Assembly (NCBI GenBank): GCA_003562655.1 | Contig: PWUC01000176.1 | Span: 1-14,774, forward strand | Direction of reading: 5' to 3' | Length of the DNA stretch: 14,774 nt | Source of the DNA: Clostridia bacterium | Lineage (GTDB): Bacteria; Bacillota_E; SLMV01; PUMD01 | Shown here: piece by piece, positions 5,633 through 13,818 of the stretch | Layout: every line of letters starts with the position of its first letter | Position numbering within the stretch: the stretch's first letter is position 1 | The notes under the pieces: model-generated | Database searches by the model: none | The model's input: the letters and a program-made list of their open reading frames with translations, nothing else | Told to the model about the DNA's origin: nothing | Program-made: the position numbers and the translations under genes

Positions 5633-7840
5633 TCACCTGCGGACCCGCTCGAGGGGAGCCTGGTCAGCCACAACCGTCTTGAGCCCTTCCTCGACAAAGA
5701 CAATGGTCAGCTCCAGGTCGCCCTCGGCCCGCTTGTGCTGAACCACGGTCCCCTCGCCCCACACGCGATGCCGGACCTTCACCCCCGGGGCGAAGTTCTC
5801 GCGGGCCCTGTCCTGCCTATTCTGCCTCTGCCCCCTCGGGCTCGCATCCCGCGATGCACCGGGGCCCCCCCTCCCTCCGCCCGGGGACCCCACTGCCGCC
5901 AGTTTCTCCTCACCGATCTCGCCGAGAAACCGCGAGGGAATGGTCCGACTTGTCTCTCCGTACATGCTGCGGACATCGGCACAGGTCAGGATCAGGCGAT
6001 CCTGGGCCCGGGTCATTCCCACGTAACACAGCCGTCTCTCCTCCTCCAGCTGCTCAGGGCTGTCCATGGAGCGAACGTGGGGAAACAATCCCTCCTCCAT
6101 CCCGACGATGAAGACTGCCGGAAACTCCAGCCCCTTCGCGCTGTGCAGGGTCAGGAGCGTGATCTCTCCGGCCTCCTCGGCGTGTTCGTCGGCATCGGTC
6201 AGAAGGGCCACGGTGCTGAGAAAGGCAGCGACGGCCTCCTCGCCCTGGTCGGCCAGGGCTCCAGCTCCCGGGATCCTGCCCCCTCGCAGGTCCCGGATGA
6301 AGACGTCTGCGCTGCCGATCAGCTCGTCCAGATTCTCGCGCCGGCTCTCCCCCTCCACACCCTCCAGCTGGTCGAGGTAGCCGCTTTCCAGTAGAAACAT
6401 CCGCAGCAGCTCCGCCGGCTCCGAGGTCTCGATCTCTGCCCGAACCCGCCCCAGGACCCCGGCGAAGCTGTCAACCCCTCGCCTCTGAGCTCCACGGATG
6501 CCGTCAATCTGGTCGACGCGGTCCAGGGTCTCGTAGATGTCATATCCTCCGCCGGCAGCGAAGTCCTCCAGCCTCTGCATCGTGGCCGGCCCCACTCCCC
6601 TGCGGGGCCGGTTGATGACCCTCCTGAGGCTGATCCAGTCATCGCCGTTGACCAGCAGCCGCATCATGGCGATCGCGTCGGTGACTTCACTGCGCTCGTA
6701 GAAGTGCTGACCCCCGAAAATCCGGTAGGCGACCCCGCGCCTGATGCAGGTCTCCTCCAGCAATCTGGACTGGGCGTGGGTCCGGTACAGCACCGCGAAA
6801 TCCGCCCACCGGTGATGTCCCTCCCGGACCAGCTGTTCTATGTAGGAGACGACGAACCTGGCCTCCTCCTCTCCCGAGGGAGCCCGGTAGAAGCAGACGG
6901 GATCCCCCCCCGAGCGCCGGGTCCAGAGATCCTTCTCCTGGCGGCGTTCATTGCACCGGATCATCCTCTGAGCCGCCCGCAGAATCGGCTCCGTGGAGCG
7001 GTAGTTCTCCTCCATCCGGTAGATCCGGGCCTCGGGGAAATCCGCCTCGAAATTCAGTATGTTGTTGATATCAGCCCCCCGCCAACCATAGATGGACTGA
7101 TCCGAATCTCCCACGGCAAAGACGCTGCGGTATCCGGCGGACAGCAGTTTGACCAGGCGGTACTGGACATGATTGGTGTCCTGGTACTCGTCGACGAGAA
7201 CATGCTGGAACTGCTTCTGGTAATGGGCAAGCATCCCGGAATCGTCGCGGAGCAGGGTCACCGTCCGCGCCAGGAGGTCATCAAAATCCATGGCATTGTA
7301 TCCCCGCAGCAGCTTCTGGTAGCGGCGGTATATCTCCGTCACCTCGCGCATGAAGGGATACTGGCCGCTCTCCAGGTCCGAGGGGCCCCGGAGTCTGTTC
7401 TTTGCCCTGCTGATGGCGTGCAGAACCGCCGCGGGATCCAGGCGCTTCTCACTGATGTTGAGCTCCTTCATCGCCTCCCGGACCACGGTGCGCTGCTCGC
7501 GCTGGTCATATATGACAAAACCGGGCCTGTATCCGACCCTGTGCACATTGCTCCTGAGGATGCGAAGGCAGATCGCATGAAAGGTCCCGATCCACATGTG
7601 CTGCACCCGCTCGCCGATCAGCTCCTCGCAGCGCTCCTTCATCTCGCGGGCCGCCTTGTTGGTGAAGGTGATGGCCAGCACGGAAAAGGGGCTGACCCCT
7701 CTTTCGCGGATCAGGTGCGCAAGGCGGCGCGTCAGCACCCGCGTCTTGCCGCTGCCGGCCCCGGCCAGGACCAGGGCGGGGCCGGCATCATGTAGCACCG
7801 CCTCACGCTGCACACCGTTGAGTTCTTCCAGCAGCTCCAA
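5633..7840 (-). CDS. pcrA: ATP-dependent DNA helicase PcrA/UvrD (superfamily 1A)
   Basis: A 3'-5' DNA helicase/translocase acting in replication restart, excision repair and removal of RNA polymerase or RecA from DNA. All SF1A motifs are present in 735 residues: Q-motif around Gln11, Walker A AGAGSGKT (26-33), Ia ITFTNKAAREM, II VDEYQD, III GDSDQSIYGWRGAD, IV ENYRST, V LLTLHSAKGLEF and VI RRLCYVGMTRAQDRL. After a Gly/Arg/Gln-rich linker, the C-terminal ~50 residues (VKVRHRVWGEGTVV onward) match the Tudor-like domain that in PcrA contacts RNA polymerase. The start is TTG at 7840, supported by GGGGAGAGGTGAT upstream and homology from residue 1; the ATG at 7860 is out of frame. It has its own predicted promoter and an RBS-covering inverted repeat. 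Confidence 0.97.
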   Translation of the reverse strand: MELLEELNGVQREAVLHDAGPALVLAGAGSGKTRVLTRRLAHLIRERGVSPFSVLAITFTNKAAREMKERCEELIGERVQHMWIGTFHAICLRILRSNVHRVGYRPGFVIYDQREQRTVVREAMKELNISEKRLDPAAVLHAISRAKNRLRGPSDLESGQYPFMREVTEIYRRYQKLLRGYNAMDFDDLLARTVTLLRDDSGMLAHYQKQFQHVLVDEYQDTNHVQYRLVKLLSAGYRSVFAVGDSDQSIYGWRGADINNILNFEADFPEARIYRMEENYRSTEPILRAAQRMIRCNERRQEKDLWTRRSGGDPVCFYRAPSGEEEARFVVSYIEQLVREGHHRWADFAVLYRTHAQSRLLEETCIRRGVAYRIFGGQHFYERSEVTDAIAMMRLLVNGDDWISLRRVINRPRRGVGPATMQRLEDFAAGGGYDIYETLDRVDQIDGIRGAQRRGVDSFAGVLGRVRAEIETSEPAELLRMFLLESGYLDQLEGVEGESRRENLDELIGSADVFIRDLRGGRIPGAGALADQGEEAVAAFLSTVALLTDADEHAEEAGEITLLTLHSAKGLEFPAVFIVGMEEGLFPHVRSMDSPEQLEEERRLCYVGMTRAQDRLILTCADVRSMYGETSRTIPSRFLGEIGEEKLAAVGSPGGGRGGPGASRDASPRGQRQNRQDRARENFAPGVKVRHRVWGEGTVVQHKRAEGDLELTIVFVEEGLKTVVADQAPLERVRR

Positions 7841-7894
7841 CCCGGATCACCTCTCCCCATATACCTGCTCATTGTATCACAGGGTGATCCCGGG
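7841..7894 (-). promoter_or_regulatory. Inverted repeat covering the pcrA ribosome binding site
   Basis: On minus-strand RNA, CCCGGGATCACC (7894-7883) can pair with GGTGATCCGGG (7851-7841), giving 11 bp with one bulged base around a 31-base loop. The 3' arm includes most of the ribosome binding site and ends at the base before the TTG start. A transcript reading through from purD would contain both arms; one starting at the promoter in the loop would contain only the 3' arm. There is no T-tract, so it is not a terminator. Confidence 0.5.
7871..7879 (-). promoter_or_regulatory. Predicted extended -10 promoter of pcrA
   Basis: The minus strand reads TGATACAAT, an extended -10 (TGnTACAAT) about 30 bases upstream of the pcrA start, in the 80-base gap after purD. 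The -35 region is poor (TTCCGA at 18 bases), as is common for extended -10 promoters. Predicted start near 7864, giving a leader of about 24 bases that includes the ribosome binding site. Confidence 0.5.
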
Positions 7895-7920
7895 TCGGAA
7901 ACCTCTGTCGCGGGCAGATC

Positions 7921-9183
7921 TCACCGGCCGATGTCCCTTCGGTAATGCATCCCGGCAAAGCCCATCCGGTCGATCTGGGCGTAGGCCCCCCGCCGGGCTC
8001 CCTCCAGATCCTCGCCCAGGGCCGTAACCCCCAGGACCCGACCGCCCGCCGTCACCCACTGGCCCTCCCGGAGATCCGTTCCGGCGTGAAAGATCCTCAC
8101 TCCCCCCCCGGCGTCATCCAGCCCCTGGATGGGCAGGCCGGTTTCATAGCGGCCCGGGTAGCCGCCCGAGGCCAGTACCACGCAGACGGCACTCTCCCTC
8201 CGCCAGCACAGCTTCTCACCCAGGCTCTCCAGGTCGCCCCCGGCGCCCGAGGCAGCCAGGAGCAGGGGGACCAGGTCGCTTTCCATGCGGGGAAGGACCA
8301 CCTGGGCCTCCGGGTCGCCGAAGCGGCAGTTGAACTCCAGGACCATGGGTCCCTCGTCGGTGATCATGAGCCCGGCATAGAGGACCCCGCGAAAGGGTGC
8401 GCCCTCCCGGGCCATCGCCTCCACGGCGGGGCGCAGTATCTCCGATTCCACCCGGGCAGCCAGCTCTTGCCCGTAGAAGGAAACCGGGGAGTAGGCTCCC
8501 ATTCCCCCGGTGTTGGGTCCCCCTCCGCCATCGAGAAGGGCCTTGTGATCCTGGGAAGGGGCCAGGGGAACCAGGGTCTGGCCGTCGGTGATCGCCATCA
8601 CGCTCAGCTCCTCACCGGTCAGAAAATCCTCAACCAGCACCCGGTCTCCGGCGGAACCGAAGGTCCGCTGAACCATGATCTCGGAGATGGCCCTCGCCGC
8701 CTCCTCCCGGTCCGTCGCCACGATGACTCCCTTTCCCGCCGCAAGACCATCGGCCTTGATCACCGCCGGAAGCGGCCTCTGCTCGAGATGGGCCGCCGCC
8801 TCCTCAAAGCTGGAAAAGACCCGGTAGGGGGCCGTGGGTATTCCGCATTTGCTCATCAGGTCCTTGGCGAAGACCTTGCTGCTCTCGATCCTCGCCGCCC
8901 TCTCCGGGGGGCCAAAGGCGAAAATGCCCTCGCTCTCCAGGGCGTCCACCAGCCCCCCGGCCAGGGGATTCTCGGGCCCCACCACCACCAGGTCCACCTC
9001 CAGGGTCCGGGCGGCATCGACCACTGCATCAATGTCTCCTGCGTCTTCTGGCACCCGATCCGCCACCAGAGACATTCCGGCGCTGCCGGGCAGGGCCGTG
9101 ACCCGGTCCACCAGGGGACTCTCCGCGATGCTCGCCGCCAGACAATGCTCCCTTCCTCCGCCACCCACCACCATAACATCCAT
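7921..9183 (-). CDS. purD: Phosphoribosylamine-glycine ligase (GAR synthetase)
   Basis: Makes glycinamide ribonucleotide from phosphoribosylamine, glycine and ATP, the second step of purine synthesis. At 420 residues it has the usual length. The N-terminal domain begins VMVVGGGGREH, with VVGPENPLAGGLVD and FGPPERAARIESSKVFAKD further on. The ATP-grasp core includes VIKADGLAAGKGVIVA, LVEDFLTGEELSVMA, QDHKAL, GPNTGGMGAYSP and the metal-binding strand LEFNCRFGDPEAQ. The region ALPGSAGM replaces the commoner APGNPG-like wording, a mild variation. The ATG at 9183 has GGGGGGATCT a suitable distance upstream. It is the last gene of the pur run, 26 bases after purH. No terminator is visible after it, so transcription may continue into pcrA. 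Confidence 0.97.
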   Translation of the reverse strand: MDVMVVGGGGREHCLAASIAESPLVDRVTALPGSAGMSLVADRVPEDAGDIDAVVDAARTLEVDLVVVGPENPLAGGLVDALESEGIFAFGPPERAARIESSKVFAKDLMSKCGIPTAPYRVFSSFEEAAAHLEQRPLPAVIKADGLAAGKGVIVATDREEAARAISEIMVQRTFGSAGDRVLVEDFLTGEELSVMAITDGQTLVPLAPSQDHKALLDGGGGPNTGGMGAYSPVSFYGQELAARVESEILRPAVEAMAREGAPFRGVLYAGLMITDEGPMVLEFNCRFGDPEAQVVLPRMESDLVPLLLAASGAGGDLESLGEKLCWRRESAVCVVLASGGYPGRYETGLPIQGLDDAGGGVRIFHAGTDLREGQWVTAGGRVLGVTALGEDLEGARRGAYAQIDRMGFAGMHYRRDIGR

Positions 9184-9209
9184 AGCGATCAGATCCCCCC
9201 ATACGAAGC

Positions 9210-10784
9210 TCAGTGCACAAAATGCCGCCTGCCGGTGAATACCATCGCCATCTCCACTCCGTCCGCTTCGGCTATGATCTGGTCATCGCGGATCGCGCCT
9301 CCCGGCTGCACCAGGGCCCCGATTCCGGCCCCAGCCGCAAGCTGCACCACGTCGGGGAAGGGCAGCATGCCGTCCGATGCCATGACCGCTCCCCGCGCTC
9401 CCTCTCCCGCCGCCTCCAGGGCCAGACGGGCCGCGTTCACCCGGTTCATCTGGCCGGCGCCCACGCCCAGGGTGACCCCGTCCCGGGCCACCACAATGGC
9501 ATTGGACTTGGTGTACATGGCGACGATCTGGGCGAACTCCATGTCGGCCCACTCCCGCTCGCCGGGCGCACATCGGCCGGCCACCTTCCAGGCCGACGGG
9601 GGGAGGATCCCCTCGTCGCGCTGGTTGAGCAGCATACCGCCCCTTATGAACCGCCCGGCCAGCCGGTTCATCTCCAGTCCGGCCGCGACGGTCACTCCCC
9701 GGCCCAGGCCCGCCAGGCGGAAGACCCGGAGCTTCTTCCGTCTCTTGAGCCGTCGGAGAGCATCCGGTGTGTATTCTGGAGCCACCAGCACATTCAGGAA
9801 CAGCTTCCTCTGCACGATCAGCTGCACCAGGTCCAGGTCGACCGGGCGGTTGACCGCCACCACCCCGCCGAAGATGGAGACGGGATCGGCATCGTAGGCG
9901 GCCCTGAAGGCGTCGACAAGGGTCTGTGCCACCGCGACCCCGCAGGGGTTGTTGTGCTTCAGGGCACATACGGCCGGCCTTTCGAACTCAGAGGCCAACC
10001 CCACCGCGACGTCCACGTCCAGCAGGTTGTTGTACGAAAGGTCCGGGCCCTGAAGCTGCTGCAGGCGCGCCAGCGACAGTGCAGAGGTGCTCGGCGTGAC
10101 GTACAGAGCTGCCGTCTGGTGGGGGTTCTCCCCGTAGCGCAGGATCCGGGTCCTTCTCAGGGGAATGGTCAGTTCCTCCGGGTAGGACAGGTAGCCCCGG
10201 CTGCCTCCTCCCAGGTATCCGGCGATCAGGGAGTCGTAACGCGAGACATGCCGGAAGACCTCGGCCGCCAGCTGGCGCCTCGTCGCCTCGTCCACATCAC
10301 CCGTCTTTTCCAGCTGCTCCAACACCAGGGGGTAGTCCCGGGGGCGCACCAGCGGTATCACCGAGCCGAAGTTCTTGGCCGCCGCCCGCAGCATTGTCGG
10401 GCCTCCAATGTCGACGCTTTCCATGATCTTCACCTGCGAGGCTCCAGCGGAAACCGTCTCCTCAAAGGGGTAGAGGTTGACCACCACCATATCGATGGTC
10501 TCGTAGCCCCTCTCCGCCAGCTCCTCCAGATCCTCATCCCGGTCTCTTCTGGCCAGGATCCCGCTGTGAACTGCCGGGTGAAGGGTCTTGACCCTGCCCT
10601 CCAGCAGAGATGGATGGCCCGTGACCTCCGACACCGGTGTGACGGGCAGGCCCTCACCGCTGAGAAGGGAGGCCGTCCCTCCCGTGGACACAAGCCTCCA
10701 ACCCAGTTCAACCAGGCCGCGAGCGAGGGGGACCAGGGCCCCCTTGTCCGAACAGCTGATCAGAGCGATGCGCCCTTCAGTCAT
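9210..10784 (-). CDS. purH: Bifunctional AICAR formyltransferase/IMP cyclohydrolase
   Basis: Catalyses the last two steps to IMP: formyl transfer from 10-formyl-THF to AICAR, then ring closure. Of 524 residues, about 1-140 form the cyclohydrolase domain (SCSDKGALVPLA, STGGTASLL, GRVKTLHPAVHSGIL, ESVDIGGPTMLRAAAKN). The rest is the transformylase, with RYGENPHQ, the catalytic KHNNPCG (Lys276, His277), DADPVSIFGGVVAVNRP and GAGQMNRVNAARLA. The C-terminal AMVFTGRRHFVH matches the usual AMVFTGxRHFxH. SDGMLPFPDVV differs from the common SDAFFPFPD form but keeps the core. The ATG at 10784 overlaps the purN stop in ATGACTGA (8 bases), implying coupled translation. Confidence 0.97.
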   Translation of the reverse strand: MTEGRIALISCSDKGALVPLARGLVELGWRLVSTGGTASLLSGEGLPVTPVSEVTGHPSLLEGRVKTLHPAVHSGILARRDRDEDLEELAERGYETIDMVVVNLYPFEETVSAGASQVKIMESVDIGGPTMLRAAAKNFGSVIPLVRPRDYPLVLEQLEKTGDVDEATRRQLAAEVFRHVSRYDSLIAGYLGGGSRGYLSYPEELTIPLRRTRILRYGENPHQTAALYVTPSTSALSLARLQQLQGPDLSYNNLLDVDVAVGLASEFERPAVCALKHNNPCGVAVAQTLVDAFRAAYDADPVSIFGGVVAVNRPVDLDLVQLIVQRKLFLNVLVAPEYTPDALRRLKRRKKLRVFRLAGLGRGVTVAAGLEMNRLAGRFIRGGMLLNQRDEGILPPSAWKVAGRCAPGEREWADMEFAQIVAMYTKSNAIVVARDGVTLGVGAGQMNRVNAARLALEAAGEGARGAVMASDGMLPFPDVVQLAAGAGIGALVQPGGAIRDDQIIAEADGVEMAMVFTGRRHFVH

Positions 10785-11403
10785 TGAGTATCCTCACCCT
10801 TCTACCCTGTTTCTGCAGGCGCCCCTCAGCATACAGCTGCAGCGCCCGCGGATACAGGCGGTGTTCCCACCGGAGAATCCGCCCCGAGAGATCATCGACA
10901 TCATCATGTTCGTACACCGGCACGGCGGTCTGTAAGATGACCGGTCCCGTGTCCACACCCTCATCGACGAAATGCACCGTGCACCCGGAAACCTTCACCC
11001 CGTACTCCAGGGCCTGGGCCTGGGCGTGCAGTCCCGGAAAGGCCGGCAGGAGCGAGGGGTGTATGTTGAAAACGTCCCCGGGGAAGGCCGCCAGGAAACT
11101 CGCCGGCAGAACCCGCATGAAACCGGCCAGGGCGACGGCGTCGATCCGGTGCGCCTCCAGGACCCGGAGCAACCTTTCACCGTAAGCGTCATGGTCGGAG
11201 GTAAACTCCAGCACCTCGGCCGGCACCTGGACCTCCCGGGCGCGCTCCAGCGCGGGGGCCTCCGCCTGATCACTCACCACCAGGGCGACCACCATGTCCA
11301 GGGCGCCGGCTCTGGCAGCCTCCAGAATGGCTCCCAGGTTGCTGCCCCGGCCCGAGGCGAAAACCGCCAGCCGCATCCTCTGAGCATCCGCCACTTCAGT
11401 CAT
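10777..11403 (-). CDS. purN: Phosphoribosylglycinamide formyltransferase (GAR transformylase)
   Basis: Transfers a formyl group from 10-formyl-THF to GAR. With ATG 11403 it has 208 residues. The N-terminal RLAVFASGRGSNLGAIL binds the phosphoribosyl part. The catalytic set is complete: Asn113 and His115 in FNIHPSLLP, and Asp151 in VDEGVDTGP. The frame is open up to 11478, but ATG 11403 fits better because it overlaps the purM stop in ATGACTGA, the same arrangement as at the next junction, with GAGGGAG just before it. ATG 11376, at MRLAVF, is a shorter alternative closer to typical family starts. Downstream it overlaps purH by 8 bases. PurN rather than PurT means folate-dependent formylation at this step. 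Confidence 0.95.
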   Translation of the reverse strand: MTEVADAQRMRLAVFASGRGSNLGAILEAARAGALDMVVALVVSDQAEAPALERAREVQVPAEVLEFTSDHDAYGERLLRVLEAHRIDAVALAGFMRVLPASFLAAFPGDVFNIHPSLLPAFPGLHAQAQALEYGVKVSGCTVHFVDEGVDTGPVILQTAVPVYEHDDVDDLSGRILRWEHRLYPRALQLYAEGRLQKQGRRVRILND

Positions 11404-12415
11404 CTCCCTCGCGAAGGACCTCACCCATCTGGTGAGCCTGCAGCCCCGCCTCGCGGGCCACTTCCAGGGCCCGGTCAAAACTCTCGGGGGGCACGACGGC
11501 GACCATTCCCACTCCCAGGTTGAAGGTTCTGCGCATCTCCTCCTCTGCTACTGTCCCGGCGGCGGCCAGGAGCTCGAAGATGGGAGGACGCTCCCATGAG
11601 GACCAGTCGATGTGCGGACGGGTCCCCCGGGGCAGGGCCCGTGGCACATTGCCGGGGATCCCTCCCCCGGTGATGTGAGCAAAGGCCAGGGCACCCCCCC
11701 GTTCGAACAGATCCAGCACTGCCCGCACATAGATCCGGGTCGGTCGCATCAGCTCTTCCCCGAGGGGAACCTCCAGGGGCGAGATCACCCGGTCGAGACT
11801 CCAGCCCGTCTTCTGCAGGATCAACCGCACCAGCGAAAACCCGTTGCTGTGAAGCCCGGCCGACGGCAGGCCCAACAGCAGATCCCCGGGCCGGGGAGCC
11901 CGCGGCAGCAGCTCCCGGTCCCCCTCGGCAATCCCCAGGGCAAACCCGACCAGCTCGTGATCATCCGGCCGGTACACGCCCGGCATCTCCGCGGTCTCAC
12001 CACCCACCAGGGCACAACCCGCCTCCCGGCACCCCCCGGCCAGGCCCTGCACGATCTGGAGCACGGGCCCGGGCCTGAGCTCGGCTGCGGCAATGTAGTC
12101 CAGCAGAAACAGCGGCTTCGCCCCCTCTGTCACCATGTCGTTGACCACCATGCCCACGCAGTCGACCCCGACCTCCCGGTAGCGACCCGTCGCCGCCGCC
12201 AGCTTGATCTTGGTGCCGACGGAGTCGGTGCAGGCCACCAGCCGGGGACGGCGGTATTCTCTCCAGGGGGGAAAGAAGGAGGCGGCAAAATCGCCGAAGT
12301 CACCCGTCGTCCCCTCAATCCAGGTGCCCCGGACCGCCTCCTGCATGCGCGCCACGATGGCATCGGCCCTCTCGATGTCGACCCCAGCATCCCGGTACGT
12401 GGTACCATCAGTCAT
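11396..12415 (-). CDS. purM: Phosphoribosylformylglycinamidine cyclo-ligase (AIR synthetase)
   Basis: ATP-dependent ring closure of FGAM to AIR. With ATG 12415 it has 339 residues, the usual length. Visible motifs are TYRDAGVDIERADAIV at the N-terminus, DSVGTKIKLA (most relatives have DGVGTK), GVDCVGMVVNDMVTEGAKPLFLLDYIA, GCALVGGETAEMPG and ITGGGIPGNVPRALP. The start is set by GGAGG at 12429-12425, nine bases upstream and lying in the last codons of purF. The frame extends to ATG 12451, inside purF, without a comparable binding site. It sits five bases after the purF stop, and its own stop overlaps the purN start. PurM belongs to the same ATP-binding superfamily as the upstream PurL. Confidence 0.96.
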   Translation of the reverse strand: MTDGTTYRDAGVDIERADAIVARMQEAVRGTWIEGTTGDFGDFAASFFPPWREYRRPRLVACTDSVGTKIKLAAATGRYREVGVDCVGMVVNDMVTEGAKPLFLLDYIAAAELRPGPVLQIVQGLAGGCREAGCALVGGETAEMPGVYRPDDHELVGFALGIAEGDRELLPRAPRPGDLLLGLPSAGLHSNGFSLVRLILQKTGWSLDRVISPLEVPLGEELMRPTRIYVRAVLDLFERGGALAFAHITGGGIPGNVPRALPRGTRPHIDWSSWERPPIFELLAAAGTVAEEEMRRTFNLGVGMVAVVPPESFDRALEVAREAGLQAHQMGEVLREGDD

Positions 12416-12420
12416 CTCGA

Positions 12421-13818
12421 TCAACCTCCAGAACTTTCTTGCCTGCCACACCCCTCGGGCGGCACCGGGTAGTCGCCATCAAAACAGGCGGTGCAAAAAT
12501 CCCCCTGGCGGCCCCCGGCCGCCTCGGCCACCCTGTCCGCGTCCAGGTAGGCCACCGAATCTGCGCCCACGATGGCCCTGACCTCCTCCACCGAACGTCC
12601 CGCTGCAATGAGCTCTCCTGTCGAGCTGGTATCGATCCCGTAGTAGCAGGGATACCGGTAGGGCGGCGAACTGATCCGCAGGTGAATTTCCCGGGCCCCC
12701 GCGGCCCGCAGGAGCTTGACCAGGATCCTCGAGGTGGTTCCCCGCACGATGGAGTCGTCAACGAGGACCACGCGCTGGCCCCCCACCACCTTGCGCAGGG
12801 GGTTAAACTTGAGCCGCACGCCCTGCCGCCTCAGTTCATCCTCCGGCTGAATGAAGGTCCGGCCGATGTAGCGGTTGCGCACCAGGCCCATCTCGTAGGG
12901 AATGGCCGCCTCCTCCGCGTAGCCGGTGGCAGCCGACAGGCTCGAGGCGGGAACGCCCGACACCACGTCCGCCTCCACCGGATGATCCACCGCCAGCAGG
13001 CGCCCCAGCTGCTTTCGGACCTGGTGTACGTTGCGCCCGTCCAGGTTGCTGTCTGGCCGGGCGAAGTAGATGTACTCGAATATGCACGGCGACGCCGGGA
13101 CCCTCTCCCCTATGCGCGTGCTGGTCACGCCCTCATTGTCAATGCGCAGCAGCTCGCCCGGAGCCACATCCCGCACGAAGCTGGCTCCCGCCGTGTCCAG
13201 GGCGCAGGTCTCAGAGGCCACCATCCAGCCGTCCCCCAGTCTACCCAGGGAAAGGGGACGTATTCCCCTGGGGTCCCTGGCGGCAAAGAGATGGCCGGGC
13301 GTCAGGGCGACCATGGCGTAGGCACCCCTGACCTTCTCCAGGGCCTCCAGGAGGCTGGTTCCTATCTCATCGGAACGCCCCCGGGCAGTCAGGTGGGCGA
13401 TGACCTCGGTGTCGGAGGTGCTCTGAAATATGCTGCCGCTCCCCTCCAGGGAACTGCGCAGTGCCCGCGCGTTGGTCAGGTTTCCGTTGTGAGCCAGGCC
13501 CAGAGACGTCGACTTCAGGCGCACCACCAGGGGCTGAGCGTTTCTCAACGAAGAGCCTCCCGTCGTCGAGTAGCGAACATGCCCGACGGCGCAGTCACCG
13601 TGCAGCTCCTCGGGGATCCCCTCCCCGAAGACCTCCGCCACCAGTCCGAGGCCCCGGTGCAGCTGCAGCGGACTCTCGCCGTGGCAGGCTGCGGCGATCC
13701 CCGCCGACTCCTGGCCGCGGTGCTGCAGCGCATAAAGGGCATAATGGGTCAGGGTCACTGCATGGGGATGGCCCCATATCCCCGAAACCCCGCATTCCTC
13801 CCGGAGAGAATCTGTCAT
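12421..13818 (-). CDS. purF: Amidophosphoribosyltransferase, propeptide and 4Fe-4S type
   Basis: Commits PRPP to purine synthesis by making phosphoribosylamine with ammonia from glutamine. Of 465 residues, the first eight (MTDSLREE) are a propeptide, and Cys9 in ECGVSGIWG would become the N-terminal nucleophile. The glutaminase domain shows LQHRGQESAGI and GLAHNGNLTN. Four cysteines that hold the 4Fe-4S cluster in the Bacillus enzyme are present: 245 (SPCIFEYIYFARPDS), 391 (YPCYYG), 442 and 445 (FCTAC). The PRPP loop is VVLVDDSIVRGTTS (350-363). At the usual GVPDSS motif this protein has GVPASS, with Ala291 replacing a conserved acidic residue. The start overlaps the purL stop as ATGA. Usually feedback-inhibited by AMP/GMP in this family. 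Confidence 0.97.
   Translation of the reverse strand: MTDSLREECGVSGIWGHPHAVTLTHYALYALQHRGQESAGIAAACHGESPLQLHRGLGLVAEVFGEGIPEELHGDCAVGHVRYSTTGGSSLRNAQPLVVRLKSTSLGLAHNGNLTNARALRSSLEGSGSIFQSTSDTEVIAHLTARGRSDEIGTSLLEALEKVRGAYAMVALTPGHLFAARDPRGIRPLSLGRLGDGWMVASETCALDTAGASFVRDVAPGELLRIDNEGVTSTRIGERVPASPCIFEYIYFARPDSNLDGRNVHQVRKQLGRLLAVDHPVEADVVSGVPASSLSAATGYAEEAAIPYEMGLVRNRYIGRTFIQPEDELRRQGVRLKFNPLRKVVGGQRVVLVDDSIVRGTTSRILVKLLRAAGAREIHLRISSPPYRYPCYYGIDTSSTGELIAAGRSVEEVRAIVGADSVAYLDADRVAEAAGGRQGDFCTACFDGDYPVPPEGCGRQESSGG

Noticed and set aside
7945..9897. 650-codon open frame on the plus strand
   Set aside because: Antisense to purD and the end of purH; both are clear genes and the frame spans their junction.
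9213..10787. 524-codon open frame on the plus strand, almost coextensive with purH
   Set aside because: The complementary-codon effect explains the equal length; no motif and no ribosome binding site.
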